A stretch of 62,500 bases of DNA, from positions 25,770 to 88,269 of the forward strand of contig JAHBMJ010002443.1 of assembly GCA_018398765.1 (NCBI GenBank). Reading direction: 5' to 3'. The DNA is from Chromera velia. Taxonomy: Eukaryota; Sar; Chromeraceae. Made by a program: the position numbers and the translations under genes. Of the stretch, positions 1 through 11,175 are shown piece by piece (position 1 is the stretch's first letter; each line of letters starts with the position of its first letter). Under the pieces are notes generated by a model. It did no database searches and was not told the DNA's origin. It was given only the letters and a program-made list of their open reading frames with translations.

Positions 1-533
1 TGTATTCTTCTTTTTCTTCTCCTGCAAGGTTTGTGAGGACTTGGAGGTCCTCGGTCGACATCTTTCTGCCTCTTCGCTTGCTGTCTTCTTCCGCTTTTGC
101 TGAGATCTCCTTGAAATTCTTCCATACACCCTTTCTGACACAGCTTTATCTGTTCCCTCTTTTGATTGGTTTTATAGCTTTTGATTCGTCTGCAGCCACT
201 GCAGTCTTCGGGCCCCAAACGACAGAGCATCCGACGGACAGTCGACTGAATCACCACCGCAGTCTGGTACCGCTGCTCTCTCGTATACAAGCATTTTGCC
301 TCTTCTGCCCGTCTATAGAGACACTTAAAACAACATTAAGAACAGCAACAGCTCATTGCATGACAGCGACAGCTCATGCAAACCGCCCCACCACCCGCGA
401 CAGCTCATTGACAGCGACAACACAGCGACAGCTCGGAGAAGAGAAAAAGAGGGACGAAGTAACAGGAATATATCGACTGAATCGGCATGGCTGCATGGAG
501 GTAAGATCTCGGGCAGGCTGCAGTTGCTCATCG
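1..533. other. No gene recognised; short degenerate repeats
   Basis: I see no convincing exon here. Between about 343 and 440 the phrase GACAGCTCAT and close variants recur several times, giving a degenerate short tandem-like patch. The long plus-strand open frame over this stretch has biased composition and no recognisable motif, so I treat it as chance. Confidence 0.4.
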
Positions 534-2241
534 CTATTCTCTGTCACCAGTCAATGGCACCATTCTCCGTCTCTTTTTCCATGTCTTTTTACAGAAGAAG
601 ATGACGATTTTCTTCCTCAGGTCCTCACACCATGCAGGAGGGCTGCCTCGTCCATCTCTTCTCTCCTGTTTCCAAAGAGGCTCTTGACGCAGTCGATCAA
701 ACGACGGGACCAAGCCCGCAGGATTCCCTCCTCTTTTGGAGGTCCTGTCAGCGCGATGATCGTTTGCACTGCATCCTCGTGGGCTTTTGCGGTGAAGTGA
801 ACTGTGAGCAGGTTTTCTCTGGCCCAGAAGTCTGCATATAGTGAAAGTCTGGACACTCCATCGCCAATGACTGCCGCTGGCTTTCCAGACATCACCACTG
901 GAATTCCACCTCCGCTCCTTGAGGAGCACGGACATTGAAGTGTTCACCTTCTTCCCACCTTTCTCTATCCCCTCAGTACCAAGCTCGCGTGATAAGAGAG
1001 GCTCGACTTCTGACCACAACTCGGGACTCGTAAGTGTCTGAAGCATGAGCGAAGCGGCATGCATCACTTTCTCCTGCCTCTCTGCTGCATCCTTTGCTTC
1101 TTCTTACGCTGAAGAGGACGAAAGAAGCTTCGTCAGGCCCTGAGCCACAGGGCAAGTTGGAAATTCGTGGGGTCTTCCCACTGCACGGCTTCGCCAGTGG
1201 GCAGCACATCTGCATTCATCAGAGCAGCACGACTCCACCCCAACGTTCGGCTGAGTACAGAGAGTGCCGGCCTTGATAGATCCGGGGTCGCTTAATTGGT
1301 CAGGCTGGAGAAGCAGCTTGCCACGAAACCCCCGTTCAGCTCCATGAAAGTCTCGAAAATGGCCGGATGGCCATAAACGGCCTCCAGGTCGTCCCTGTTG
1401 GCCTTCACCACAAGGACACGGTTTTCTGAGGAGTCCTCCACCAGGTCAACAAGGACCTCCTCAGCCTCTAGCATGGCTTCAGCAGCAAAGTGATTTCTCA
1501 GCTTCCTCACGTTCCCCCCCCCAATGTCCATCAACATGTCTTTAAATGCACAGAACTCTTCTGAAATATAGCAAGATTGACGGTCATTCAATTCAATTGA
1601 TATTGGCTAGGATATTGGTAAGACCACCTCGGCCGTCCACACCAGCGAGGTCGTCCCTCTTTCCCTCCTCACTCGAATACTCGTCTTTGAAAGAAAAGCT
1701 CCCCTGGAACTGCATGACCTCCATTGGAGTCAGGGCACCCACGTACTGCAGCTGGCTCCCGGTTCCAAGCCGTTCCACATCAGGCACGCAGGCCCCCACC
1801 AGATTGTGCGTGCTGTTGACTGCTCCCTATAGTCCGCTTGCGGCCGCGTCTATCGTCTTCATCTGCTTCTCTGTCGCCGACATAACCGGTATCGATGATC
1901 CCTGGAGTCAGGGTAGCCAGAGCTGCGGGGCTTTTTGGCCCCCCATCCCCGCCCTCCCCACCCGTGTCCGTTCCTTCTCTCTTTTCGATCTCCCTCACGA
2001 TTCTCTCCGTCGTATCTCTGTCCTCCTCTGTCTCCCTAAAGCCTTCGATTCGGACCTTGTAGGAGGGGGTCAGTTGGGAGAGGCCGTCTGTTTGGAGGAC
2101 CAATGAGGTCCATTGAAGAAATCTGATTTCCCGATCACCCATATACCTCTGCATGATCCCAAACAACACTTGTCTCCTCATATATGCATTTGCGAGATTG
2201 GCTGACTTGATAAGCCAGTTGATACAGCTGGAGGAACCCAA
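534..2241 (-). CDS. Hypothetical multi-exon gene
   Basis: Four coding-looking blocks follow one another on the minus strand: about 2241-1830, 1799-1632, 1588-1292 and 1067-617. The first holds a charged stretch beginning near 'YMRRQVLFGIMQRYMG'. The second contains 'VERLGTGSQLQYVGALTP'. The third starts after a pyrimidine-rich ATATTTCAG acceptor and reads through 'LEAEEVLVDLVEDSSE'. The last holds 'GGGIPVVMSGKPAAVIGDGV' and ends at a GTGTGAGG donor. The frame changes between blocks, and near 905 it changes within a block, so either short introns or 1-bp indels are present. No family was recognised. The GIPVV segment loosely recalls nucleotide-binding SLOG-type folds, but that is not enough to name it. 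Confidence 0.4.
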
Positions 2242-2995
2242 GAAACAGACGTAGACGGGGCCGAAAAGCTATTCACGCAGCGCCCTGTGCCACTTTGGAA
2301 TGTTGCTGTTGCTTTCTATCACGCGACCGATCGACTGAGCAACAGCTAGGAAGCAATGTGGAAGCTCAATTGTACATGCAAGTCTTTGTGCCTTCAAGCT
2401 TGCAAGCAAGTCTGGATCTCAGCAAAAGTCGTTGGACAATCTAGTGCTCAACCAGAAAGCGAACTTCCCACTTCGAATGAGTGAATGAGTGAATGCAGGC
2501 GAGTACGGAGGAAGAGCCACGGAGGGCGTTCTGCTGTACTTTTCTCAAGCGATTGGCAGGGAACCACGGGCCTATTCTTCAGCTTGGTAAGATGCCAGGT
2601 GAGTAGTGTATCTTTTCTTTACTGTTCCTCCGGGAAGAGTCTACCCGAGAAATATACTTCAACAGGGGCAGGTTTGTTGCGAAGACCTGCGCGACGGAAG
2701 ATTCCACCTACACAGAGGGAAATGCTGCTGGTGCTGCTGTTGCTTCCTTATTGCTCTATATATGGGTACTTATAGTCTACCGAAGATTCTACAGAGGCGG
2801 ATATAAGGGATCTCGTTTCAGTAGCGCCAGCTTCTCTCTCAAAAACGGGTCATCCATGTATCATTCTTTCGCCCGGAAGGACCAGTACGAGCATTCCAGG
2901 TGCAAGCGTCCTACCCCCCCTTTCTTTGCCAGCTGCCGCAGAGCGCTCCCAAAACGCACAAGGTTGTGAAGAGGCAGCGACGAGGCATATTCGTG

Positions 2996-3301
2996 TCAAT
3001 CACGATGAGAAAAGCGCCAAGCCGGCCCAGAAATTGTAGAAAGGCTGCCAGAAGAACACTTTCGAGCTGTCCTCGACTCAAATGTTCGAAACGATGGCCC
3101 CATGCGTTGTGACGTATTGTCTTTGGAAAACGCTTCCAAAAAGAAATCTTCAGTGGCTCTCTGTGACTTTTTCAACTCAAAACACACGTCCAAAATATCG
3201 TCGAGGTCCTTTGTCAGCTTTGGGTAGTTATGCGGTACTGAGTATGTGAGAAAGTAGGTCGGATGCCGCCTGAGAAACCCTCTATCTACAGCAGCCGTCA
3301 C
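2996..3301 (-). CDS. Hypothetical exon
   Basis: A minus-strand frame whose middle, 'HPTYFLTYSVPHNYPKLTKD' followed by an acidic and charged stretch, has balanced amino-acid composition typical of real coding sequence. The part after about position 3120, heading toward 2996, looks less protein-like, so the exon probably ends near there. It could belong to the same minus-strand gene as the block at 3900-4616. No domain was recognised. Confidence 0.35.
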   Translation of the reverse strand: MTAAVDRGFLRRHPTYFLTYSVPHNYPKLTKDLDDILDVCFELKKSQRATEDFFLEAFSKDNTSQRMGPSFRTFESRTARKCSSGSLSTISGPAWRFSHRD

Positions 3302-3794
3302 ATTTTCGGAGTTTTCACGTCAATATCCCCCCGTCTGGGCCAGACTGCTGATTGCAGATCATGGCTGGCTGACCGAGTTGACGGCGAGTTCCCAGATTTC
3401 CAACTGACGTCTGAGAAGGAAGTAGAAGAAAAAAGAGGGCAAATGTTTTTGCTTTTGACTTGTGTGACTTTCTTGGAGAGTCGAGAGGGCCATTGTAAGA
3501 GAGCCCGTCCACCGCGCTTCAGATTGTGAATATAGGTGCAGTGATGAGGGTCAGCCAATCTCATGCAACTGGAAGGTCAGTGATATAGTCAGTGACTTAC
3601 CTCTCCAAAACCGGTAAACATGTGCGGTGAAGAAAAGCGTTGCTTCTCGATCTCTCGACCAACAGCTGAAGATCCCGACCCGTCTCCCCGCGCCTGTTCG
3701 GTGGTGTCTTCTCGAGAACACTCTTCGCCAGGCTGGCGGAGACGGGAGAAGAGAGGCTCTGTGGAATCTGAAAGTCTCTCTGCCCCTCTCTCAT

Positions 3795-3869
3795 CACAGA
3801 CAATTTCCTCTTCTTCTGCCGAGACGAAGAAGAGGCGCCCTGTGCACGGCACTCTGTGTCCAGCCCCCT
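3795..3869. repeat. 75-bp repeat with perfect hairpin, copy 1
   Basis: This sequence recurs at 4616-4686 with near identity. It contains a perfect 10-bp inverted repeat, CCTCTTCTTC at 3807-3816 and its complement at 3826-3835, around a 9-base loop. The two copies bracket the coding-looking block 3900-4616. It may be a small mobile inverted-repeat element or a duplicated intron segment. Confidence 0.75.
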
Positions 3870-3899
3870 TTCTTTTTCTAGATCTTTCTTTTCCCATGC

Positions 3900-4616
3900 T
3901 CATTTTCGGCATGTGCGGCAGCAAAAGCAGTGTGCGAGCAGTTTGACTGTCCAAGGGATGCATGCACTCTCCTCGAACCCCAGTTCCGCGGCAAGAGCGA
4001 GCGCGAAGTCCCAACAATTCCTCAGGATCAGCCTGTACGAGCACTCGTCGAATTCTCTCTCTTGTTTACCTGGCCCGTTCAGCGGCACAGCCTCCTCATC
4101 GTTACAGCAGGACTTGCGGCAGGCGCACACTTTCTCTGCAACCTTTTCAACTTTTTCAAAGAGGAGCAAGTGGGGATCTGCGCTGCATCCCGTCTTCTCC
4201 CCGAGAAACACGGTCAAAGACATGTCCGTGAGTCTCTGCAGGCAGCAAGGATCAATCTAAATGTCGGTAAGATCGTCGGCCTCGTGTGCATAGGCCTGTG
4301 GCGTCTGTCCGCAGCCCCATCCCGCCGTGCCGACGCACGCGTGCACAATCTCCTGGGTGTTCGCCAGAATCACGTTCACGTCCCCCGCATGCACTTGGCG
4401 ACACACAGAGATGTCCGAGATTTGCGTCGTCCCCTCGACACTCAGCGAGTCTCGTGCTGTCCCGTAGTTTTGGAGGGATCCGAAACCTCCGTCTTGTGTT
4501 CGCAGTTGCAAACACAAAACCTCCCCCTTCTCCGTGCCGGCAAAAACGTTCGCCGCAGCACCCGGGATTGCAGGCTTCATGTCGTTGAGACATGCCAGAG
4601 CAGTGGTACGACCCAC
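3900..4616 (-). CDS. Possible beta-propeller (WD40-like) gene
   Basis: Two minus-strand blocks. The first (4616-4257) contains 'AANVFAGTEKGEVLCLQLRT', which has the spacing of a WD40-type strand (small residues, a glycine-rich turn, then alternating hydrophobics), and later 'AGDVNVILANTQEIVHACVG', a second similar strand pattern. The second block (4223-3900) follows a CTGCAG acceptor-like site and is cysteine-rich, with 'LILRNCWDFALALAAELGFE'. No WD dipeptide is visible, so the propeller assignment rests on pattern only. The block is flanked on both sides by the same 75-bp hairpin repeat. Confidence 0.35.
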
Positions 4617-4686
4617 ACAGACAATTTCCTCTTCTTCTGCCGAGACGAAGAAGAGGCGCCCTGTGGCACTCTGTGTCCAGCCCCCT
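4616..4686. repeat. 75-bp repeat with perfect hairpin, copy 2
   Basis: Second copy of the hairpin-bearing repeat at 3795-3869, in direct orientation. The 10-bp arms and 9-base loop are unchanged. It differs by loss of four bases (GCAC) after the CTGTG that follows the hairpin. Retention of the stem in both copies, while the flanks differ, suggests that the hairpin is the core of the repeat. Confidence 0.75.
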
Positions 4687-5238
4687 CAGCAATGCCAATG
4701 CAATGCATGCTCTTCTCACTGTCTTGCTCCCTCTTGCTCCCACTCCTTCGCCCCTTCATACCCCCTGATCCAGAAACAGATAGCCCAGATTGATAGTAGA
4801 CATTCCGTAGAACGGGAGAGAAGTTGAACTCAATAGTGTCGTCTGATTGAGCGAGATGACGGCGAGTTCCCAGATTTATGAACACATCGGTGCATGCCAA
4901 TTCCTGAACAGGGGTGGAGCTTCACGGAAACTCCGACGGAAAATATGACGAAGACTTCCAGTGAATTGCAAAGACAGAGGCCATTCAAATGCCTCATGAA
5001 TCCTGTATCCTGTACACTGTCAGGCCTTCGAATTTGACGACTGCATGTTGGAACCCTGTTTTTTCCAATTAGATTTGCGCCTTCAATGTCGTGATCATGT
5101 GAGAAGCCCCCATGACCACTCTAGTACGTCGTGATCCCTGCATGACAACTCCAACCAGCTCCATCAACCTTCGAAGGGAGAACCCGATCGACCTGTGTCG
5201 GAGTCTGACGAGTCCTCCTCCTCGCTTGTGCCGTTTGA

Positions 5239-5264
5239 AGAGAGAGAGAGAGAGAGAGAGAGAG
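5239..5264. repeat. (GA)n microsatellite
   Basis: Thirteen uninterrupted GA-type dinucleotides. The surrounding 4.8-5.5 kb shows no convincing exon on either strand. Confidence 0.9.
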
Positions 5265-6182
5265 CGCTGCCCACCGTGACGTCCCGACATGATCTGCATG
5301 CATGTCAATGCATGAACAGTAACGCATTATTGACAAAGGGACTCACACAGCACCGATCCTTCTCACACCCTCAAATGTTGTGTCAGGCAAACAGACCAAC
5401 AGGGGTATGCCGTCCAGAGTTCATTGTTGTCGCTTCGTCGGACTTCACACGAGTCGAAATTCAGATGCAGGAGCCTAAAATAATTCTCGACGTTGCCTTC
5501 TAATGATCAGACTATTAAACGACTTTCGGTACTCTTTCTTTCTCTTTCACAACAACTGGAAGGAGCAAAACTTGAGACTGAGCACGCGATATTCAGTGCT
5601 TTGACAGACCTGTGCAATCCGAGGATGAACGAGCTCCTGCGGGGAGGCATGGACGGAAGAGAACCATTTATGGCTGTCTTCAAATCCCAGAAATTTTGAA
5701 CAGCAGCCCATCATGCATGCAGACACAGATCGCGTATGAAAGAATGCGGACGAGAACAAAGACTCAGGAGGAGGAAAGGTGTCTGTCGAGGGCCGACACT
5801 GTATCGGTTGCGCCCGTGTCGCACCGCGCTCGATCCGGGCGTTGCGCCTCCGCGTTCTGAGCCTCTCTGCCTGCATGGAACGAAGGGGTCTGTCTGCTCC
5901 GTGGAGTATGCGTCCTCCCCCTGCATGGGTACCTGAAGGGGTGAGGGACCCGCGTCTTCGGATATGAAGGTGTTTCTCCCACAACTTTTGCTGTTTTCGA
6001 TTGTGATGAGGGGGTTCGGCGCCGGCGTTGGAGTCTTTGTAAGCTTCGATCTGATCAATCGTGAGTCGGGGGGAAAATCCTGTGACGTAGATGAAAAGGA
6101 TCCAGGGCTGGAAATATCTCACTGCACGGGGGGCGGGCACACGGGGAGGGGGGGGTTCGGTTGGTCGCTTTGTCGGTTGAGG

Positions 6183-6530
6183 CTACCCAGCCTTGCACAG
6201 GAAAATACACCGGTGGCAAGCAAAAGCTCTTTTGGGGGCATCCTCTCCTCTGAAAGCGTGTCCCATCGACCTGCACGTAAAGGCGATGCATGGCAATACG
6301 AGCCAGGTGAGAACCTCTGGAGTGTTCGAATCAAGAAAGCTCGTGTTGAAGTCCTGTGATGGTCCGAAGAGAGAGCGCCCATTGATTTCGAATTTCTTCC
6401 TTGCAGAAGATGACAATTCAGGCTTGGCAAGATGGAATTCAGATGACCGAGAGTCCGACCTTGATCGCCAGAAGTTGGAAAGGGCCGAGCAGAAATTGAG
6501 AATCGCATCAAGGCGGGAATCTTGCTGCAT
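6183..6530 (-). CDS. Hypothetical exon
   Basis: The minus-strand frame contains 'FEINGRSLFGPSQDFNTSFL', which begins after a CTGCAAG acceptor-like site near 6412 and ends at a possible GAG|GTTCTC donor near 6313. The remainder of the open frame is cysteine- and serine-rich and may be intron. A further minus-strand patch at about 6090-5980 ('TGFSPRLTIDQIEAYKDSN') could be a downstream exon of the same gene. No family was recognised. Confidence 0.3.
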   Translation of the reverse strand: MQQDSRLDAILNFCSALSNFWRSRSDSRSSEFHLAKPELSSSARKKFEINGRSLFGPSQDFNTSFLDSNTPEVLTWLVLPCIAFTCRSMGHAFRGEDAPKRAFACHRCIFLCKAG

Positions 6531-7686
6531 GGAGCGACTTCCCTATAGAAATGCTGGTTGCAGGGAACAGAGCGTCTTCTTTTGCCCCACAAACAAACCA
6601 TTTGGCGGCTACACAACCGTCTCCTGATGTGCGAACTCCGCTTCGTCATCTTTCGAATGCTCTGAAGTTGCCCTGATGTTTGATCGACGACAAGAAATTG
6701 CTTGTCTTGCCGTACTCTGAGACAGTGTGATGGTGCGCCGCTTCATTCGAAGCTGTTTCGTCTTAAATTCCTGAAAATGAAGAGCCGGAAGCAGAAAAGA
6801 CGATGGCACGATGTGTCAACTGTGAGCAGGACGAAGAGATGTTAAAAGGGATAAAAGAAGAAACAACACCCAAGACACACACCCTAAGGAGACGACGACG
6901 AGAAAGGCCTGCACAGGGAACAACTCTCCCGAATAGATCATTGAATTCATGTGACTCACTCCTTTCCTTCCCGAAGCAAACAGCAGTCTTACAGAATTGA
7001 ATGCTCACTCACAATCTCGATGGTCGCCATTTGAGAAGTTCAAGTTGAAGAAAGAGAAAAGATTTGCAGGCCGGGCGTTGGAGGTTTTTTCGAGAACCCT
7101 CTATGTGGCATATTCAGACTTTCAATCGTGCCGATCTGCACCCGCAGGACTCCAGAGCTTGCAAAGATTACCATTTAGCCTGAAATCAACTGAACACAAC
7201 CTGGATTTCCAGCAATTTGTGCATGAACGTCAGACCTAGTTGATCACAGACATGTCGGCTCAGTCAGTAAATGTGAATGACGTAAATCTTCTGCGCTCTT
7301 TTGACTGACCTGAAGCAAAGGCTCCGTCTTCTTTTGCATGGAAAACAAGTGGCCCTTGCCCCGATCCATCGGAGTATTGAAGCAGCTCCCACGCTCTCAA
7401 CCGGAAGGGGAGCTCGTTTCGTACCTTTGTCGTTCTTCGGATCGCATTTCTCATCTGCGTAGCCGGAGTGGTGCGATTCGTGCGATTCGTATTCTGTGCC
7501 CCGACAGCCGTCCCTTTTCTTCTGCCTACAATACAATGTGGAAGGGGGGAGGCACAGGCAGATGAGGGAGAGGGAGACTTTGCTGCTGCGTCTCCGCATC
7601 TTCCTTCTTCTGCAGGGGCCCGCTTCTATGCACTTTGACTGTACCACCTCATTTCTTCCGTACCTCGCTTATGAAATGTCCTGGCA
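6531..7686. other. No confident gene
   Basis: Frames are short and compositionally poor on both strands. Nothing here matched a domain, an RNA gene or a repeat elsewhere in the window. Confidence 0.3.
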
Positions 7687-7850
7687 TCATACTGCGTGAG
7701 GATCCATTCCCGTTCTGCTCCCCCTCGCCAGATGCTTCATGTGCACGCCCGGCTTGGTGATGTACCCGATGGAGTCTACATCTACCACTTTCTTTGTGAG
7801 TGTATCCATCCCCGTAACCCTGACTGCCCCATAGGACCCAATTTCGAATC
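7687..7850 (-). CDS. C-terminal exon of a hypothetical gene
   Basis: Reading the minus strand gives about 50 residues that end at a TGA (7689-7687). They include 'VRVTGMDTLTKKVVDVDSIG' and then a basic, glycine-rich tail. Alternating valines and glycines suggest beta structure, possibly a small barrel, but no family was recognised. The frame upstream of about 7850 shifts, so an intron boundary or an indel lies there. Confidence 0.35.
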
Positions 7851-9210
7851 CGCTCTTTTGGTTCATTATCGATCACTTTCGGACACTTCCTCCGGCAAGG
7901 GAAGCACAGATAGAATCCTGGGGCCATTCTAGACAGCGAAGATGTCCTGCTCTTTTCCGGCATGCAGGCGTTGACTGCAAAGAATGCACGTACACTGAGG
8001 CACCATAAGCTCTGACAAACAACCGAAGTGTATAGTTCTGTGACAAGTCGTTGATAAGTTCAGTCAGATCACATATGATCACAATGCAGTGGGGGCTTTA
8101 CTGCGGTCTAAAGTTCGTCGGTCTCTTCTTCCAACCGCTTCTGCAGAAAGGAAAAAGATTCGCACGAATAAATTGCGGCGACGTACTTTCCGTGCCGACC
8201 CAAAAACTCTGACCCCGGAGGCCAGCTTGAGGTGCCATGCAGAAAGGGCAGGGGGAGTCACCGCCTTTGCACTTCAAAAGCGGTTTCAGTCTGTAACTGC
8301 ATGGGGAGGGGCTGCTGCTGCAGACTCTCTGTTCTCTGAAGAAACGAGGTTGCACTGGTCAGAAAAGACTTCCTTCCACTGCCGACTGCACAAAAAAATG
8401 TACTGCCACCTCCAGCTTCTCGAAACCTGCATGTATGCAAGACCAAGTTCGTACAGAAAGAATTTCGTTCAAGAAGTGAAGAGACTCAACGAAATAGAAC
8501 TGTAAGGCAAAACACGCCGGTAGAGAAGGCAAAGCCGCTGACGACCACGGGAAAGTTTGAACCTCGGAAGTCGACCTTCGTCGCTCCTCTCTCTGTCGTC
8601 TCCTGCTCTCTCAGTTTGAACCTCGTCAGCCTGGTTCCGCTGCGCTCTCTCTCTTCGTTCAGCCCAGAGCTGTTCTAGAGAACACACCTTCATTCGTTCT
8701 GAACGTCTGAGTTGCACGAGCCCGCATGCAATGAAATCAGCATTTTGGGGACATATTGAGCAACAAATTTGCTGAGAACGAAAGAACGCATAGGAGGTTC
8801 TATTGTCTACGGTGCAGAGATGAAAACGACCTTTCCATATACACACAGACACATTTATGACTTGGGTAAGGGAGGCTTTGGGAATTTGTACGTATAGCAC
8901 ACGTACTGCGTCACATGATTGCGAATCACAAGGACTGCACACAAGAAACTCACTGTGACTAGCTTCAAAAAGAGATCGAGTTTTCATTCCAGCAAATGAG
9001 ACAGACAAACCAGCTATAAGAAAAAATGTGAGAAAGGAGTGGCAGAGGCAACAGGGAAGAGAGATGCGACTCAACATATGGAAAGTTGATAGTCGGAGGA
9101 GCAAGTCAGAATCCAATGCTGCATGGTCTCGTAAGGAGAGAATGACACAATTTTGGGTGCATGGCAAAATGGAAGAAAACAGATAGACTAGGAATCGAGA
9201 AGAACTCTTC

Positions 9211-9609
9211 TCATTTGATCAAACCGAATACCCGTGTATCGGACGACAGGCAAATCTTCAATGACTGACGCTCGCGAGATTCTCTGCCGTTGCATGAAAC
9301 AGGACCCTCTGGAGTCCCTTGATGAGTACCCATCCCTCCGCCGTTGCATGAAACAGGACCCTCTGGAGTCCCTTGATGAGTACCCATCCCTCCGCCTTCT
9401 TGAACCCTGCAGGGAACATATTTGTCAAGCATGGCGCTGACCAGATGACGAGAGATCACTTGAGCCACTTTCGGAGCCGTTGGATCCTGAATCTCCCCCA
9501 TTCCGCATGCCCTCGCAATCTCTCTGACCGTGAGGCACACAAGTTGGCTGATGGTTGTGCCAATCCGCTGTTGGTATTCGATGCTCTGACGTCTTACACG
9601 CTCTCGCAC
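9211..9609 (-). CDS. Hypothetical exon with an internal 18-residue duplication
   Basis: A 132-codon minus-strand frame. Its first half, with 'TISQLVCLTVREIARACGMG' and 'APKVAQVISRHLVSAMLDKY', reads like an alpha-helical globular domain. It then runs into two identical 18-residue units of the type 'GGGMGTHQGTPEGPVSCN', encoded by a perfect 54-bp tandem duplication. The duplication is a multiple of three and keeps the frame. Function unknown. Confidence 0.45.
   Translation of the reverse strand: MRERVRRQSIEYQQRIGTTISQLVCLTVREIARACGMGEIQDPTAPKVAQVISRHLVSAMLDKYVPCRVQEGGGMGTHQGTPEGPVSCNGGGMGTHQGTPEGPVSCNGRESRERQSLKICLSSDTRVFGLIK
9286..9393. repeat. Perfect 54-bp tandem duplication
   Basis: Two adjacent identical 54-bp units (9286-9339 and 9340-9393) starting GCCGTTGCATGAAACAGG. 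The lack of any mismatch points to a recent event. The units lie inside a minus-strand coding frame and add 18 codons. Confidence 0.95.
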
Positions 9610-10095
9610 AGCCCACTCATCCGCACAGCCCCGCTTTCAAATTGAATGCATTCTTCATCATTTATCCATCCTGTCATTTCTTGATACAGTCGATCATGCA
9701 TCCATTCAATCGATCGATCAATCAATCCAATGGCATGGATCGGTCACTCTGCATGATTCAACCAAGCAAGCAGGCAGACATCAGTTCTGTATATCTAGCG
9801 CAGCTTACTCGCACAGAACACGAAGTGAGTCTCCGAAAACTTTGGTTATCTTGTGCACAGGCTCGCACACGGCGTTCATGACAATGTTTGCAGCATATGG
9901 ATGAGCCCCTTGGTGAAGTAGCTGCATCCATGGATTCCGTTGAATCATTGTTGTATCCATTGATCGATCCGATTCCCCACTGAGTCTTTTTCATCCCTTT
10001 TACTGCGGGGGCATGATGTGAGTTTGCCCTTTTGAGACCCCCCTCTCCGTCACGCGGACCTGAACGATGTCCATTTCACGTCTGTTGACCATCCT

Positions 10096-10482
10096 TCAAA
10101 ACAGAAACATTAAGTTGTGCATACGCACAGAGGTTTCATGGAGATAATGAATGTCGGAGGGGAGAAACAAGATGAGAACAGATGCGGAAAGACGGCGGAC
10201 ATTGTAAGATACTGCAAGTATCACCCGGAAGAGACGCCGCAAGAGATAGCTAGAGAGCCAGGCTCGATCGCTCATGTGGGAAGCCAGTGAACGATGGAGC
10301 GTTGATTCAGGAACTAAAAAAGCGCAGCAGAGAAATAAGGTACTCCGCACAGGGAGCGAGAACCATGTCGCTTCTGGGCACACAGCCCGGCAAAAAGGAC
10401 ACGAATCGTGCTCACGGAAATGCTCCTCTGCACACTCCACACACATACGTCGAGCATCACAATTGCTGCGGCAGCAGCTCAT
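10096..10482 (-). CDS. RING-like zinc-finger protein, partial
   Basis: Near the start of this frame are closely spaced cysteines and a histidine: C-x5-C-x2-C-x4-H, then C-P-F-C-R-x2-C, seen in 'ARRMCVECAEEHFREHDSCP' followed by FCRAVC. The second half resembles the distal Zn-binding half of RING fingers, which act as E3 ubiquitin ligase modules. The proximal Cys pair and the usual histidine are not where a canonical RING has them, so the finger may be divergent or completed by an upstream exon. Possible acceptors (TTTGTTTGCAG and GCGCACAG) lie just upstream near 10490-10515. Downstream of the finger the frame becomes hydrophobic and may be intron. Confidence 0.5.
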   Translation of the reverse strand: MSCCRSNCDARRMCVECAEEHFREHDSCPFCRAVCPEATWFSLPVRSTLFLCCAFLVPESTLHRSLASHMSDRAWLSSYLLRRLFRVILAVSYNVRRLSASVLILFLPSDIHYLHETSVRMHNLMFLF

Positions 10483-11175
10483 CTGTGCGCAAGAGACAAG
10501 AACGCTGCAAACAAAACAGATTGTGCCTCCTCGAATGATGGAATTCGGGGGCGCAGCTGCACGTGCTTGTCAGGAAGAGGCAGAAGGGCTCTCAGCCGTC
10601 AGGATTGGGACCGCACAGGACAAATTCGAGCCTCAGACACAAAGGAAAAGTATCAACGACCTTCTCGAGAAGGCCACTGAGGCTTTTCTGTCGTTTCTAG
10701 GTAAGCAAGACTCCCTCTCTCTCTCGGCGGCCTCCTCGTCTTCCTCGTGGTCACGGGGCGCGGCGGTCGCCTCAGGAGACGGACAGCGACCGACAGGAGA
10801 GGAAACGAATTGTGACTGCAGATAGATGGATAGGCACAGAGGTCCTTTGGAGGAAGGGAATGGAGTATGATTGCAAGATACTGCAAGTACCACGAGAGAC
10901 CAAAGAGGGCCCTTTTTGATGTGTTTCGATTTTCCCCTCGATCTGTCAGAAAAGCTCCGATGGCGAGTCTGAAACCAGACGCGAGGAATTTGGAGCGGAG
11001 AAAAAATTAAGGAGCAGAGAAAAGGACGGACGTGTGTGGAGCAAGCACGTCGACAGATCTAGAGCCGACCTGAATAACAGCTCCAGGGTGGCGGTCATCA
11101 GTTCTCCAGAGATGCCCTTCATAGACAAAACCAATCCCCATAGAGCTTTGGTGTGAAAAGGATGAACTGTACAGT

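Noticed and set aside
33-800. 255-codon plus-strand open frame
   Set aside because: Serine/arginine/threonine-rich with no motif. It overlaps a better minus-strand coding block at 617-898.
617-898. TRPM-type or SLOG nucleotide-binding domain
   Set aside because: Only the short 'GIPVV' pattern matches; the rest of the fold cannot be followed.
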